From positions 1 through 64,000 of the forward strand of contig NZ_JACBYB010000007.1 in assembly GCF_013415365.1 (NCBI RefSeq): 64,000 nucleotides of DNA. Reading direction: 5' to 3'. This DNA is from Gemella sp. GL1 (GTDB taxonomy: Bacteria > Bacillota > Bacilli > Staphylococcales > Gemellaceae). The notes under the pieces are model-generated. The model ran no database searches, had not been told where the DNA came from, and worked only from the letters and a program-made list of their open reading frames with translations. This document shows positions 1-13,850 of the stretch, piece by piece (the stretch's first letter is position 1; each line of letters begins with the position of its first letter). Made by a program: the position numbers and the translations under genes.

Positions 1-617
<617 letters not shown>

Positions 618-706
618 ATTTTTGTTAGCTTGATTAGCTCTTAAAGTTCTTTATAGTCTTTCTTTTAAGACTGTCCTTTTGGAATTAACGTTGACTTAAT
701 TCTTTT

Positions 707-720
707 AGTTTTCAATGTTC
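707..720 (-). promoter_or_regulatory. boxA-like rRNA leader element
   Basis: On the minus strand, GAACATTGAAAACT sits between promoter P2 and the 16S start. It resembles the motif that precedes 16S in Bacillus and Staphylococcus pre-rRNA and that is read as a boxA/Nus antitermination or processing element. The assignment is by similarity only. Confidence 0.5.
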
Positions 721-751
721 AAATCTCTTTGCTACTTTCGGCAACTTTGAT

Positions 752-780
752 AGTATATCATCTTTATTTTTATCTGTCAA
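752..780 (-). promoter_or_regulatory. rRNA operon promoter P2
   Basis: Minus strand TTGACA (775-780), a 17-nt spacer and TATACT (752-757). It lies about 135 bp upstream of the 16S 5' end. With P1 it forms the tandem promoter pair usual for Firmicute rRNA operons. Confidence 0.9.
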
Positions 781-885
781 TTGTTTTTTGAATTTTTCTT
801 GAAAAATTTTAAAAAATCTTCAACACTTGTTTAAAAGCTCTGTTTAGATGATATTTTATTATCCGTCTCTCTCAAGACTTTTTCT

Positions 886-914
886 ATTATATACTACTAC
901 TCTCTTACTGTCAA
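886..914 (-). promoter_or_regulatory. rRNA operon promoter P1
   Basis: Minus strand TTGACA (909-914), a 17-nt spacer and TATAAT (886-891), so full consensus at both hexamers. It lies about 134 bp upstream of P2. Confidence 0.9.
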
Positions 915-967
915 TAGTTTTTTTATTATTTTTTCAAAATATAATTATATTAGTTGTTTAATATATA

Positions 968-997
968 TTGATTTTATTCCTACTTATATATTATAAT
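968..997 (+). promoter_or_regulatory. Promoter of the GNAT gene
   Basis: TTGATT (968-973), an 18-nt spacer and TATAAT (992-997) are followed by an AGGAG at about 1011. The position rules out the longer reading frame that opens at 968 and supports the ATG at 1022. Confidence 0.65.
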
Positions 998-1021
998 TAT
1001 TTAAAAATTAGGAGATATTTT

Positions 1022-1549
1022 ATGATAATTAGAGAAATTCAAAAAAACGATATTTATTTACTTAGTGAATACAAATCTTTTTTTAGTAATAATAATGAAA
1101 CTATCCCAGGCGCCGCAGGATTAGAAACATGTAAAGATGTTTCTACTTGGATAAATGAAAAGCTACTAGAAAAATCGAAAAAAACTATTTTAAATAAAAA
1201 CTTTGTCCCCGCCACTACTTTTTTATTAATTGATAATAATACTTTAATAGGAATAATTAATATAAGACATGAATTAAATGACTATCTTTTAAATTTTGGT
1301 GGTCATATAGGCTATAGCATAAGGAGTGATTATAGAAGAAGAGGATTCGCTAAGCTGCTACTTAATCATGTTATTAACTATACTTTCAATAAATTAAACC
1401 TTGATAAAATATTAATAACTTGCGACAGTACTAATATAGCATCAGAAAAAACTATATTATCTTGTGGTGGTGTTTTAGATAATATTATTGTGAGTAATGC
1501 AAACAAACTTACTAAAAGATTTTGGATAAATAAAAAGAGGATTAATTAA
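1022..1549 (+). CDS. GNAT family N-acetyltransferase
   Basis: A 175-residue protein with the GNAT fold signature. The acetyl-CoA binding motif A is the segment RRRGFAKLLL at about residues 105-114, preceded by the GYSIRSDY strand. The family transfers acetyl from acetyl-CoA to an amine; the substrate here is unknown. The start is ATG 1022, behind an AGGAG 8 nt upstream and downstream of a good -10; an in-frame ATG at 968 lies in the promoter. It is a single-gene unit converging on ppc, and its stop codon sits inside the shared palindromic terminator. It resembles streptococcal and enterococcal GNAT proteins of unassigned role. Confidence 0.85.
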   Translation: MIIREIQKNDIYLLSEYKSFFSNNNETIPGAAGLETCKDVSTWINEKLLEKSKKTILNKNFVPATTFLLIDNNTLIGIINIRHELNDYLLNFGGHIGYSIRSDYRRRGFAKLLLNHVINYTFNKLNLDKILITCDSTNIASEKTILSCGGVLDNIIVSNANKLTKRFWINKKRIN

Positions 1550-1560
1550 TCCTCTTTTTA
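1531..1560. terminator. Bidirectional terminator between GNAT gene and ppc
   Basis: A perfect 30-bp palindrome (arms TAAAAAGAGGATTAA and its complement) with U-tracts on both strands. It includes the stop of the GNAT gene and ends two bases before the ppc stop, so it can serve both converging genes. Confidence 0.85.
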
Positions 1561-1561
1561 T

Positions 1562-4255
1562 TTATCCTGAATTTCTCAATCCAGTTGCTATACCATTTAT
1601 CGTTGTATGAATTGATTTTTGTTGACTATCCTTAGTAATTTTAGACCTATCCCTTTTAATAAGTTCAATTTGTAGATAATTTAAGGCATTAAAATAGGGC
1701 ATTCTATTTTTTAAACTATATTTTAAATAATCATTATCTTCTAATAATTCTGTATGGTCTTGTATTAAAAGAATAACTTCTTTAGTAGTATTCCATTCTT
1801 TATAAATAATATCATAAATTTCACCAATTTCCGCTTTATCAGATAACTTAGCATACTCTTTTGCAATTGTCATATCTGATTTTGATAGTACCATATCTAC
1901 ATTAGACAACAAAGATTTAAAGAATGGCCATGTTTTATACATATCTTGAAGTATTGCTAAATTATTTGGATCTTTAGCTAAATAATTTTTAAAAGCTGTA
2001 CCTACACCGTACCAACCTGGTAGCATTACTCTATTTTGAGACCATGAAAAAACCCAAGGAATTGCACGTAATCCCCCTATTTCCGTAATTGTTTTTCTAG
2101 CTGCTGGTCTAGACCCTATATTTAAACTTGATATTTCTTTTATTGGACTTGCTTCAAAGAAATAATCATAGAAATTTTTATTTTCAAAAACAAGAGAACG
2201 ATAGCTAGAATAACTTTCTGCCACTATCTCATTCATTACATTTTCATATTCAGTTCTTAAGGTTACATTAGAAGATGTCTTCATTCTATCGATAGTAGCA
2301 GAAATTAAAGTCTCTAAATTATAGTAAGCTGCGTCTTTATTTCCATACTTGCTTCCTATTACTTCTCCTTGCTCTGTCACTCGAATCTTAGATTTAATAG
2401 AGCCTAATGGCTGTGATAAGATTGCTTCATATGAAGGTCCACCACCTCGGCCAACAGTTCCACCACGTCCATGGAAAAATGTAATATCAACTCCAAATTT
2501 TTGTCCTAATTCTGTTAATTGAGTTTGAGCCTTGTATAATGTCCAACTTGATGATAAATATCCTCCATCCTTATTACTATCAGAATATCCTAGCATTACT
2601 TCTTGATAATTTTTGTTCTCATTTATCCACAATTTTACAATATCTAAAGATAGATATGTAGTCATTGTTTCTAATGCATTATCTAAGTCTTCAATAGTTT
2701 CAAATAGAGGAACAATTTGAATTCTTGAAAAATCATTATCTACAAGCCCAACTTCCTTGAGCATTATTGCTAATTCTAGTAAATCTGATACACTTGTTGT
2801 GTGAGAAACAATACTTTGTTTGATGATCTCTTCCCCAAGTTTATCTTTTAAATATCGTGATTTTCTAAATATCTCTAATTCTTTCTTCAATAAATCTGAT
2901 TTCTCTTTATTAGTGCTAGATAACATTCTAGGGTCATCATTTAGTTGCTTTAATAAAACTTGTACTTTTTCATCTTCTGATAATGAAGTATAATCTTCCA
3001 CTATATTGGCCAATTTTAATAATTCTGCTACACATTCCTCGTGAACACTTGAATCTTGTCTCATATCTATTGACGCTAAGTAGAAACCAAAAACATCAAT
3101 TGCTTGGATTAATTCCTCTAAATCTCCTTCTATTAGAGTTTCTCCCCCATTTTCCTCTAGTGATTTCTTAACTACCAATAAATCATCCTTAAAATCAGAA
3201 GCTATCGGATAATAATCATCTTCTATTTTTTCATCACTTAACAGGTATTTTTCTGTATTTTCAATTTTCCTATTTATTTCATGAAGTACTTTACGATAAG
3301 ATTCTTTTTCTCTAAACTCTGAATTATCTCGTGAATTACTTGCTAAAATTTCTAAAGCTGTACTTGTTTTAACAAAAGAACTTGACATAGAAAAACTTCT
3401 ATATAAACTCATTATTTTTTCTTTGTAGTAAGTCATTATAACTCGGAATTGTAAACTTGCAGATATTTCCATTGTCTCTGCAGTAACAAATGGATTCCCA
3501 TCTCTATCTCCACCAATCCACATTCCCATATTTATAGGAGTTGATTTTTCTAAATTAATCCCTTTTTTTAATGCTAAATTCTTATATTTAACTGATAAAC
3601 TAGAAATAGCTTGAAGTAATGAATGGTTATAGTAATCCATAACGTTAGATATTTCATTAGTTACCTTTAATTTCTTCTCTCTAATAATATCTGTTTGCAT
3701 TATTATTTCTATATATCTCTTTAATTCATTTTCCCATTTTTCATGATTAATTAAACCAAATTTAACATCTCTATACTTTCTTAATAAGTTATGGATTTTT
3801 CTATTAAGATTTAACATAGACTCTCTTTGAACTTGAGTTGGATGTGCAGTTAAAACCGGTACTATATTTACCTTTTCTAAAATCTCTTTGGCATTTTCTA
3901 ATTTAGAAGCATCTTCTATAGTTTTAGATAATTTCCCTAAATAGTCTTCATCTACATTATTTTTATAATTTATCTGGTAAGCCAAATCAACATCTTCAGC
4001 AATATTTATTAATAAAGGTAATATCGAAAAATACCTTGCTACTACTTCTACCTCTTCTTCATCCAATAAAGCAACCTCGCTAGATAGTTTTCCAAAATCT
4101 CCTGAATCTGCTAAAGTTCTTAATTTAATTACTTTATTATATGTCTTTGGGGTACATATTTTTTTAGTAGCCTCATCTAATAATTTAGTTAAAATTGAAA
4201 TCTCTCTACTGATTAATTCCTTATTAGACTCAAATTCTAATTTTTGTAAACTCAT
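1562..4255 (-). CDS. ppc: Phosphoenolpyruvate carboxylase
   Basis: 897 residues, normal for bacterial PEPC, which carboxylates PEP with bicarbonate to oxaloacetate (anaplerosis, aspartate supply). Visible motifs: LTAHPTQ with the catalytic His near residue 138, [20 protein letters not shown], the glycine-rich [14 protein letters not shown] loop, SRPAARK and the C-terminal end [10 protein letters not shown]. All key segments are intact. The start follows an AGAAAGGA site. It lies 55 bp downstream of gyrA behind a hairpin, so it may be transcribed separately or by readthrough. Oxaloacetate from this enzyme would feed the aspartate-threonine genes seen at 16.6-21.6 kb. Confidence 0.97.
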   Translation of the reverse strand: MSLQKLEFESNKELISREISILTKLLDEATKKICTPKTYNKVIKLRTLADSGDFGKLSSEVALLDEEEVEVVARYFSILPLLINIAEDVDLAYQINYKNNVDEDYLGKLSKTIEDASKLENAKEILEKVNIVPVLTAHPTQVQRESMLNLNRKIHNLLRKYRDVKFGLINHEKWENELKRYIEIIMQTDIIREKKLKVTNEISNVMDYYNHSLLQAISSLSVKYKNLALKKGINLEKSTPINMGMWIGGDRDGNPFVTAETMEISASLQFRVIMTYYKEKIMSLYRSFSMSSSFVKTSTALEILASNSRDNSEFREKESYRKVLHEINRKIENTEKYLLSDEKIEDDYYPIASDFKDDLLVVKKSLEENGGETLIEGDLEELIQAIDVFGFYLASIDMRQDSSVHEECVAELLKLANIVEDYTSLSEDEKVQVLLKQLNDDPRMLSSTNKEKSDLLKKELEIFRKSRYLKDKLGEEIIKQSIVSHTTSVSDLLELAIMLKEVGLVDNDFSRIQIVPLFETIEDLDNALETMTTYLSLDIVKLWINENKNYQEVMLGYSDSNKDGGYLSSSWTLYKAQTQLTELGQKFGVDITFFHGRGGTVGRGGGPSYEAILSQPLGSIKSKIRVTEQGEVIGSKYGNKDAAYYNLETLISATIDRMKTSSNVTLRTEYENVMNEIVAESYSSYRSLVFENKNFYDYFFEASPIKEISSLNIGSRPAARKTITEIGGLRAIPWVFSWSQNRVMLPGWYGVGTAFKNYLAKDPNNLAILQDMYKTWPFFKSLLSNVDMVLSKSDMTIAKEYAKLSDKAEIGEIYDIIYKEWNTTKEVILLIQDHTELLEDNDYLKYSLKNRMPYFNALNYLQIELIKRDRSKITKDSQQKSIHTTINGIATGLRNSG

Positions 4256-4277
4256 CCTGTAATTCCTTTCTAAAATT

Positions 4278-4306
4278 TAGCCACATTAGAAATTCTAATG
4301 TGGCTA
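4278..4306 (-). terminator. Hairpin between gyrA and ppc
   Basis: A 14-bp perfect stem (TAGCCACATTAGAA with its complement) just downstream of the gyrA stop. The following tract is only weakly U-rich (AATTTTAG), so termination may be partial and ppc could receive readthrough. Confidence 0.6.
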
Positions 4307-4310
4307 CTTT

Positions 4311-6758
4311 CTAATTATCTTTTTCAATAATTTCTTCTTTGTCAGCTAAAGTTACAGTAGCAACTTTTTGATCTGTAGCTAGGTTAATTAATTTAACCCC
4401 CGTAGCTGTTCTTCCTAAAGTATTAAGGATGGAAATATCAATTCTAATAATCACTCCTTGATCTGTCATTATCATCAAGTCTTCTGCTCCTGTGATTGAC
4501 TTAACCGATACAATTCTACCTGTCTTATTAGTGATCTTAGCAACTCTTATTCCTTTACCACCACGATTTGTTACTCTAAACTCATCTTCTTTAGAAATTT
4601 TACCAATACCGTTTTCTGTAACTGTTAATATTTTTTTATCTTTATTGATAATCTGCATACCCACTACATAGTCATCAGTACCAAGAGTAATACCCTTAAC
4701 ACCTCGACTCACACGTCCCATTTGACGCACCTTATCTTCGTTAATTCTTATTGCTTGTCCTGCCGCGGTAACAATCATAATATCATTGTTAGTAGTTACT
4801 TTTTGAACTTCTATTAGCATATCACCATCATCAAGTTTTAATGCAATTTTACCTTTTTTCATAATACTTGCATAATCTGTTAAACTTGATTTTTTTATGA
4901 TACCATTCTTAGTTGCAAATACTAAATTTGTATTTTCTTCATGTAGATCAGAAATAGCAATAATAGAGTTTACTTTTTCTCCTTTATCTATCTCTAATAA
5001 GTTGATAATTGGTATACCTTTAGCTTGTCTAGACATTTGATTAATTTCATAACCTTTCAGAGTATATACTTTACCTTTATCTGTGAAAAATAGAATATGA
5101 TCATGAGTAGAACATGTTAATATATATTCAACATTATCTTCATCATTAGTACTCATTCCATTAACTCCACGACCACCCCTATTTTGAGATTTGTATGTAT
5201 TAGCCGCTAGACGTTTTATATATTGATTGTATGACAAGGTAATTACTATTTGTTCTTTTTCAATCAAATCTTCATTTTCAATCTCATCAATTTGACCTTC
5301 AACAATTACACTTCGTCGATTATCCTTATATTTTTCTTTAATTTCTAGTAGTTCATCTTTAATGATCTTAACAATACGATTATCCTTATTCAAGATATCT
5401 TTAAGATCCCTAATCAACTCCACAAGTTTGTTATATTCATCTTCAATCTTATCACGTTCTAAACCTGTAAGCCTTTGTAATCGCATATCTAAAATTGCTT
5501 GAGCTTGAACTTCTGATAAACTAAATCCATCCATTAATCCATTTTTAGCTTCCTCTGTTGTTTGTGATGCCCTAATAAGTTCTATTATTTTATCTATGTT
5601 ATCAAGAGCTATACGAAGACCTTCTAAGATGTGAGCCCTATCTTGTGCTTTCTTCAAGTCATATTTTGTACGCCTTACAATTACTTCTTTTTGGTGTTCT
5701 AAATAGTAATATAAAACTTCTTTTAAATTAAGAGTTTTCGGCTTACCATTTACTAAAGCTACCATATTTACTCCAAATGATGATTGAAGTGGAGTTAATT
5801 TAAATAGGTTATTTAAAATTACATTAGAATTGGCATCTCTTCTTAATTCAATTACAATTCTAATACCTTCTTTAAGATTTGACTCATCACGTAAGTCTGT
5901 AATTCCTTCTATTTTCTTTTCACGTGCTAAATCTGCTATTTTTTCAACAAGTTTAGACTTATTGACTTGATATGGTATTTGAGAAATAATAATTCTTTCT
6001 TTACCATTTTTCATTTGTTCAATTTCAGTTTTACCACGCATAATAACAGAACCACGTCCAGTGTTATATGCTTTGACAATACCCGACTTACCTAAAATTA
6101 GAGCTCCCGTTGGAAAATCCGGCCCTTTAATTTTTGTCATAAGTTCTGCTATAGTTATCTCAGAATTATCAGCTAAGGCAATAACTCCATCAATAACCTC
6201 ACCTAAATGATGGGGAGGAATATTAGTAGCCATACCTACTGCAATTCCTGATCCACCATTAACTAAAAGATTAGGTATTCTTGCAGGTAATACTTTTGGT
6301 TCTTTTGTGGAACCATCATAGTTATCTTGATAATCAACAGTATCTTTGTTGATATCTCTTACCATTTCAGCCGCTATCTTGCTAAGTTTTGCCTCAGTAT
6401 AACGCATAGCTGCTGCAGAATCTCCGTCAATAGAACCAAAATTCCCTTGGCCTGCAACCATAGGATATCTACTGTTAAAATCTTGAGCAAGTCTTACTAT
6501 GGTACCATAGGTAGCTGAATCTCCATGTGGATGATATTTAGCCATAACTTCACCAACTACTGCAGCTGACTTTCTATATGGTTTATCATAAGTTAATCCT
6601 AATTCATTAAAAGCATATAAGACACGTCTATGTACTGGCTTAAGTCCATCTCTGACATCTGGTAAAGCACGAGACACTATAACACTCATAGAATAATCTA
6701 AGAAAGAATTTTCTATTTCAGTAGTTATATTTCTTAATGTAATATTTTTCTCTTCCAT
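4311..6758 (-). CDS. gyrA: DNA gyrase subunit A
   Basis: 815 residues, the breakage-reunion subunit of DNA gyrase (A2B2), which introduces negative supercoils. The catalytic tyrosine is Tyr120 in [10 protein letters not shown]; the C-terminal wheel has a GyrA-box-like [10 protein letters not shown], which favours GyrA over ParC. The quinolone-determining region reads [14 protein letters not shown]. Ser81 (E. coli Ser83) is present, but position 85 (E. coli Asp87) is glycine where most bacteria have Asp or Glu. The gene sits 20 bp after gyrB and continues the recF-gyrB-gyrA run. Identity is certain; the effect of Gly85 is inference. Confidence 0.98.
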   Translation of the reverse strand: MEEKNITLRNITTEIENSFLDYSMSVIVSRALPDVRDGLKPVHRRVLYAFNELGLTYDKPYRKSAAVVGEVMAKYHPHGDSATYGTIVRLAQDFNSRYPMVAGQGNFGSIDGDSAAAMRYTEAKLSKIAAEMVRDINKDTVDYQDNYDGSTKEPKVLPARIPNLLVNGGSGIAVGMATNIPPHHLGEVIDGVIALADNSEITIAELMTKIKGPDFPTGALILGKSGIVKAYNTGRGSVIMRGKTEIEQMKNGKERIIISQIPYQVNKSKLVEKIADLAREKKIEGITDLRDESNLKEGIRIVIELRRDANSNVILNNLFKLTPLQSSFGVNMVALVNGKPKTLNLKEVLYYYLEHQKEVIVRRTKYDLKKAQDRAHILEGLRIALDNIDKIIELIRASQTTEEAKNGLMDGFSLSEVQAQAILDMRLQRLTGLERDKIEDEYNKLVELIRDLKDILNKDNRIVKIIKDELLEIKEKYKDNRRSVIVEGQIDEIENEDLIEKEQIVITLSYNQYIKRLAANTYKSQNRGGRGVNGMSTNDEDNVEYILTCSTHDHILFFTDKGKVYTLKGYEINQMSRQAKGIPIINLLEIDKGEKVNSIIAISDLHEENTNLVFATKNGIIKKSSLTDYASIMKKGKIALKLDDGDMLIEVQKVTTNNDIMIVTAAGQAIRINEDKVRQMGRVSRGVKGITLGTDDYVVGMQIINKDKKILTVTENGIGKISKEDEFRVTNRGGKGIRVAKITNKTGRIVSVKSITGAEDLMIMTDQGVIIRIDISILNTLGRTATGVKLINLATDQKVATVTLADKEEIIEKDN

Positions 6759-6778
6759 TTTTTATCCTTTCTATGATA

Positions 6779-9835
<3,057 letters not shown>

Positions 9836-9846
<11 letters not shown>

Positions 9847-10051
9847 TAATTATCTGATACTCTTCTCCCCGAATAAGAACAAAATCCCCGTGATATATTT
9901 TCTTACCGCGTCTATTTTCTAATTCACCATTTAAATAAACTTCTTCTTCAGCTAAAAAATACTTAGCCTCTCCTCCTGAAGAAATAAATGATTCCATTTT
10001 TAAAAATTGTGTAAGTGTAATAAACTCACTATCAATATATAACTTTTTCAT
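9836..10051 (-). CDS. yaaA: S4-domain RNA-binding protein, YaaA type
   Basis: 71 residues with an S4 RNA-binding fold: the segment FLKMESFISSGGEAKYFLAE followed by VYLNGELENRRGKKIYHGD. In Bacillus the small S4 gene yaaA sits between dnaN and recF and may act in ribosome assembly. The same position before recF supports the name. Here no dnaN lies upstream; instead a divergent kinase gene begins 204 bp away. It is probably the first gene of the recF-gyrB-gyrA transcript. Confidence 0.9.
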
Positions 10052-10197
10052 GCATACTCCAAAAAAGAAATTTATTATAAAAAAATTTGTATTTTTACTT
10101 ACCGATTATAACATAAATCTACCTAATTTTCAATTTATATCTCACTTCTATTAAATCTATATCGAGATAGATTACAAGCTTTCTGTTAACCTTTACA

Positions 10198-10226
10198 TTT
10201 ACTTTTCAATTAATATACTATATAAT
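10198..10226 (+). promoter_or_regulatory. Promoter of the choline-kinase-like gene
   Basis: TTTACT (10198-10203), a 17-nt spacer and TATAAT (10221-10226), about 30 bp before the start codon and followed by an AGGAG. Confidence 0.6.
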
Positions 10227-10255
10227 ATATTTAAGAACATTAGGAGCTTGACTAT

Positions 10256-11074
10256 ATGAAACTTATAAAAAAATTAGAAAAAGAATTAAATACTAAAGTG
10301 ACTAACCTAAAAAAAACTAATTACGGTATTACTAACGAAAATTTTATAATAGAAACTAAAGCTAAAACATATTTTGGCAGAATACCTAAAGATACATTTT
10401 TAATAAAAAATAAAAACAATGAAAAAGAAGCAATTAATTTATTGTCTGAAGAAGATTTTTTTTTAAAACCTATTTATTACGATGCAAATCTATTAATAAC
10501 AGAATACCAAGAAAACTCAAAGACTTTTGTTTCAAATAGGAACTTATCTTCCATAATTAAAATTTCAAAAATTTTAAGAAATTTCCATAGTAAGAAATTT
10601 CAAACTAAAGCAGTATTTAACCCTATTGAAATTCTTGAAAAATATTCCTATCAACTTCAAAATTCAAATTTTGATATCGAAGAATATAAAGAATTAATTG
10701 ATACATTTATCGAATTATATTCACCAGATAGACTATGTCACAATGATTTGAAAGAGGGAAATTTCTTATTCACTAGTAATAAAATTTACCTTCTTGATTA
10801 CGAATATTCTGGAATTAATGACCCTTATTTCGATATAGCTAGTTTTATCGCCGAAAATAATTTAAATTATCAAGAAACAATTACATTTTTAAAGAGTTAC
10901 TTTTTTGATGAAAAATGTAATTTTAGAAAACTGAGTATCTTTTTACAATTTAATGATTTACTATGGTATACCTGGGCCTGTCTTTTATACGAAAGAACCA
11001 GTCAAGAAAAATATAAAACTATCGCAGATGAAAAATATAGAACATTAAAATATCCAAGAAAAATTATACCCTAA
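10256..11074 (+). CDS. Choline/ethanolamine kinase-like phosphotransferase
   Basis: 272 residues with the APH/choline kinase fold. The catalytic loop is CHNDLKEGNFLF (about residues 161-172) and the metal-binding DFG-equivalent is LLDYEYSGINDPYFDIA. The DYEYSGxNDPxxD pattern is typical of LicA-type choline kinases, which phosphorylate choline for teichoic acid or lipopolysaccharide decoration. The N-terminal NYGITNENFII is the nucleotide-binding loop. No other lic genes (transporter, cytidylyltransferase) are near, so the substrate is uncertain; an aminoglycoside or other small-molecule kinase role is possible. Codon use is as AT-rich as the neighbours. Confidence 0.75.
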   Translation: MKLIKKLEKELNTKVTNLKKTNYGITNENFIIETKAKTYFGRIPKDTFLIKNKNNEKEAINLLSEEDFFLKPIYYDANLLITEYQENSKTFVSNRNLSSIIKISKILRNFHSKKFQTKAVFNPIEILEKYSYQLQNSNFDIEEYKELIDTFIELYSPDRLCHNDLKEGNFLFTSNKIYLLDYEYSGINDPYFDIASFIAENNLNYQETITFLKSYFFDEKCNFRKLSIFLQFNDLLWYTWACLLYERTSQEKYKTIADEKYRTLKYPRKIIP

Positions 11075-11154
11075 AAAACATTATGAAGATAAACAAAATC
11101 AGATTCATCATTTACAATAAACTATAATAAAAATTGATATAAGGAGTAGAAATT

Positions 11155-11937
11155 ATGAATTTAGGAAAAATTGGATTTGGGACATATGGACTTAAAGATG
11201 CTGATACTACTAGAGAAGCCATTCAATTCGCACTTGAAAATGGATATACCCACATAGATACAGCTACAATTTATAAAAACGAAGAATTTGTTGGCCAAGC
11301 CATAAAAGATTTTAACCCAAACAAATTCACACTAACAACAAAAGTTTGGACCACAGATTTATCTTATGATGATGTAATGAGATCTTTTGAAGAATCTTAT
11401 AAAAAGCTAAATGGCAAAATAGATATATTATTAATTCATTGGCCTCACCCAGAAAAACTACTGGATGCCTATCGAGCATTAGAAAAACTTAAAGAAGATG
11501 CTTCTGTTAAAGAAATCGGTGTATCTAACTTTGAAATTAGACACTTAGAATTATTAAAAAATAAAGCAAATATAAAGCCATTCCTTAACCAAATAGAAGC
11601 TCATCCAAAACTAGCTCAAAATGAATTAAGAACTTACTTATCAAGAGAGGATATCTTATTACAATCTTGGTCACCAATCGCTAGAGGCCACTACAACAAT
11701 GACAAAATAATAGTAGACTTAGCTAAAAAATACAAGGTTACTCCTAATCAAATAATTCTAAATTGGCACATTTCTAGAAACTATCATCCAATACCTAAAT
11801 CAGCCACACCTAAACATATATTAGAAAATTTACAAGCTACTGATTTAAAACTTGATGAATTTGATTTAAGAATTATCAATTCATTAGATGAGGGACTTAG
11901 AACAGGAGAACATCCTGAACTTTTCGATTACAAATAA
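11155..11937 (+). CDS. Aldo/keto reductase
   Basis: 260 residues, an NADPH-dependent AKR barrel protein. The catalytic tetrad is visible: Asp in HIDTATIY, Tyr in IYKNE, Lys in TTKVW and His in LLIHWPHP. The C-terminal IPKSATPKHILENL is the NADPH-phosphate binding segment. It resembles the 2,5-diketo-gluconate/methylglyoxal reductase branch, slightly shorter than the usual 275. A good ribosome site (AAGGAG) precedes the ATG. It lies 80 bp after the kinase-like gene and ends at a strong terminator. The physiological substrate cannot be told. Confidence 0.92.
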   Translation: MNLGKIGFGTYGLKDADTTREAIQFALENGYTHIDTATIYKNEEFVGQAIKDFNPNKFTLTTKVWTTDLSYDDVMRSFEESYKKLNGKIDILLIHWPHPEKLLDAYRALEKLKEDASVKEIGVSNFEIRHLELLKNKANIKPFLNQIEAHPKLAQNELRTYLSREDILLQSWSPIARGHYNNDKIIVDLAKKYKVTPNQIILNWHISRNYHPIPKSATPKHILENLQATDLKLDEFDLRIINSLDEGLRTGEHPELFDYK

Positions 11938-11972
11938 AGAAACATGAACTGAAATCAGTTCATGTTTCTTTA
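11935..11972 (+). terminator. Terminator after the aldo/keto reductase
   Basis: An 18-bp perfect stem (AAAGAAACATGAACTGA arm) with a 2-nt loop and a U-rich 3' side, starting at the stop codon. Confidence 0.85.
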
Positions 11973-12106
11973 TTTAAAATTTTTATATCCAGTTTAATCA
12001 AATAGTTCTTAAATAATATTAATAATTAAATAAAAATTTACAATTATCCCATAAGATAGTTATCAGCAAAATTATAGTTTTTTACTACTTAATTATAACA
12101 GCTATT

Positions 12107-13333
12107 CTATTTCTTAGCTAACTGTGCTATTTCTATTATTACATCTGTAGCTTTTTCCATATCTTCTAGACATGAAAACTCATATTGTCCATGAAAGTTT
12201 TCCCCTCCAACAAAAATATTTGGAGTTGGAATTCCCATATAAGAAATTTTAGAACCATCCGTTCCTCCTCTTATAGGTATAATCAATGGCTCAATAGCTA
12301 AATTACGCATGGCCAGTTCCGCTTTCTCCACACACCTTTTATCCTTTTTAATTACATCTCCCATATTATAATATTCATCATGCATTTCAAACACTACTAC
12401 ATCTCCATATTTTTCATTTATCTTTTTAGCAACTTGCTTACAGAACTCTTTTCTTTCCAAGAATTTTTCTTTATCAAAATCACGAACAATATAGATTAAC
12501 TCAGCCTTTTCTATTTTAGCAGACATAGAATGCAACATATAAAAACCTTCATAGCCTTCTGTATGTTCTGGCACCTCTTTTTCTGGAAACATCATAGCTA
12601 GTTCTGCTGCTATTGTAGTAGCATTTTTCATTTTATTTTTAGCTGTTCCTGGATGAACACTAACACCTGTAATTTTGTAAATAATTTGTGCAGCATTAAA
12701 ACTTTCATATTGAAGTTCACCTAATACCCCACCATCCATGGTATAAGCATAATCCGTATCAAAATACTTGGCATCAAAATTATCAGCACCACGCCCAATT
12801 TCTTCATCAGGTCCAAAGGCAATTTTAATATCTCCATGTTCAATTTCTGGATGTTCAATTAAGTATTTCATCGCCTCAACAATCTCTACCACTCCAGCCT
12901 TATCATCAGCACCTAATAATGTTGTTCCATCAGTTGTAATTAATGTTTTTCCAATATAGTTTTCCAAATTAGGAAAATCCTGCACAGTCATAGAAATATT
13001 ATGTTCTTTATTTAATAAGATATCCTTACCATTATAATTTTTAATTACATTTGGATTAATATTTTCAGCATTGAAATCAGCTGTATCTACATGTGAAATA
13101 AAACCAATCTTATCATACTCTTTATCAGTATTAGATGGTAAGATTGCTGTTAAAAAACAATTTTCTTCTGGTAAAACAATATCTGATAAACCAATTTCTT
13201 CTAATTCAGTTTTTAGCATTTTTAAAAATTCTTTTTGCTGCGGTGTTGAAGGTATAGCTTTGTTATTGGCATCTGATCTAGTTTCAAACTTTACATAATT
13301 TAAAAATCTATCTAACATAGTAACATATTTCAT
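12107..13333 (-). CDS. pepT: Peptidase T (tripeptidase)
   Basis: 408 residues, a cytoplasmic di-zinc M20B aminotripeptidase that releases N-terminal residues from tripeptides. Metal ligands are seen in SHVDTAD (His81), LLGADDKAG, GPDEEIGRG, the TMDGG segment and the C-terminal ENFHGQYEF. The motif RGGTDGSKIS is also typical. Length equals family members. The start lies 2 bp after the upstream thioesterase gene, so it is the last gene of a three-gene minus-strand unit. No clear terminator is seen below the stop. Confidence 0.96.
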   Translation of the reverse strand: MKYVTMLDRFLNYVKFETRSDANNKAIPSTPQQKEFLKMLKTELEEIGLSDIVLPEENCFLTAILPSNTDKEYDKIGFISHVDTADFNAENINPNVIKNYNGKDILLNKEHNISMTVQDFPNLENYIGKTLITTDGTTLLGADDKAGVVEIVEAMKYLIEHPEIEHGDIKIAFGPDEEIGRGADNFDAKYFDTDYAYTMDGGVLGELQYESFNAAQIIYKITGVSVHPGTAKNKMKNATTIAAELAMMFPEKEVPEHTEGYEGFYMLHSMSAKIEKAELIYIVRDFDKEKFLERKEFCKQVAKKINEKYGDVVVFEMHDEYYNMGDVIKKDKRCVEKAELAMRNLAIEPLIIPIRGGTDGSKISYMGIPTPNIFVGGENFHGQYEFSCLEDMEKATDVIIEIAQLAKK

Positions 13334-13335
13334 AC

Positions 13336-13839
13336 TTACTCATTCTCCTGCTTTTCTTTATATTTTTTCATATACTCTTTGGTAAAATCTCTAATAGAGA
13401 TTATATTATGTCTTCTATCATTATAAGATTGAGCAACAAATTTTTCAAGTTCATTTCCATAAACAATTCCCTCTAATTTATCAAAAACTTTTACATCCGG
13501 CATAAGAGCAAAAGTCAAAAAAGCTAAACCTACTACTCTTTCTGAAGAAGTTTTACTACTATAGGCAACTAGCTCCGCAAAAATTTCAACAGATCTATTA
13601 CCTACATGCGAAATATAAGATGTTATCTTTAAAATTTCATCCATATATACAGCATCTATAAATTGGTATGAATCAACACTTGCTGTTACAAAATTTAATG
13701 GAGTATACTTTCTTATAGTCATACTAGTAACTTCATCTAACCAATATAAGATTTGTCCTCCAAAAAGTGTATTATGCCTGTTCATACCCTTTGGAAAAAC
13801 CGTAAAATTCGATTCTACTTTAATTCTATCTACTTTCAT
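13336..13839 (-). CDS. Acyl-CoA thioesterase, hotdog fold (YkhA-like)
   Basis: 167 residues. The conserved NTLFGGQILYWLDEV segment (about residues 23-37), with the GG turn and the catalytic-side Asp/Glu, marks the YciA/YkhA group of hotdog acyl-CoA hydrolases. The second half contains SVEIFAELV and a VGLAFLTFALM strand. It would hydrolyse acyl-CoA in the cytoplasm. It lies 11 bp from the upstream NAD(P)-binding gene and 2 bp from pepT. Confidence 0.88.
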   Translation of the reverse strand: MKVDRIKVESNFTVFPKGMNRHNTLFGGQILYWLDEVTSMTIRKYTPLNFVTASVDSYQFIDAVYMDEILKITSYISHVGNRSVEIFAELVAYSSKTSSERVVGLAFLTFALMPDVKVFDKLEGIVYGNELEKFVAQSYNDRRHNIISIRDFTKEYMKKYKEKQENE

Positions 13840-13850
13840 ATATATTCCCC

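Larger units (their letters stand above)
618..1021. other. Intergenic region between 16S rRNA and the GNAT gene
   Basis: This 404-base non-coding stretch holds the divergent control region. On the minus strand are two near-perfect SigA promoters and a boxA-like element for the rRNA operon. On the plus strand is the promoter and ribosome binding site of the acetyltransferase gene. No further gene is seen. Confidence 0.8.

Noticed and set aside
2623-2631. Perfect DnaA-box sequence TTATCCACA
   Set aside because: It is single, lies inside ppc coding sequence and has no neighbouring boxes or AT-rich unwinding region; it is explained by the codons there.
10052-10255. Possible replication origin next to the S4-recF-gyrBA block
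   Set aside because: No DnaA boxes or repeated AT motifs were found in this gap; it shows only ordinary promoters.
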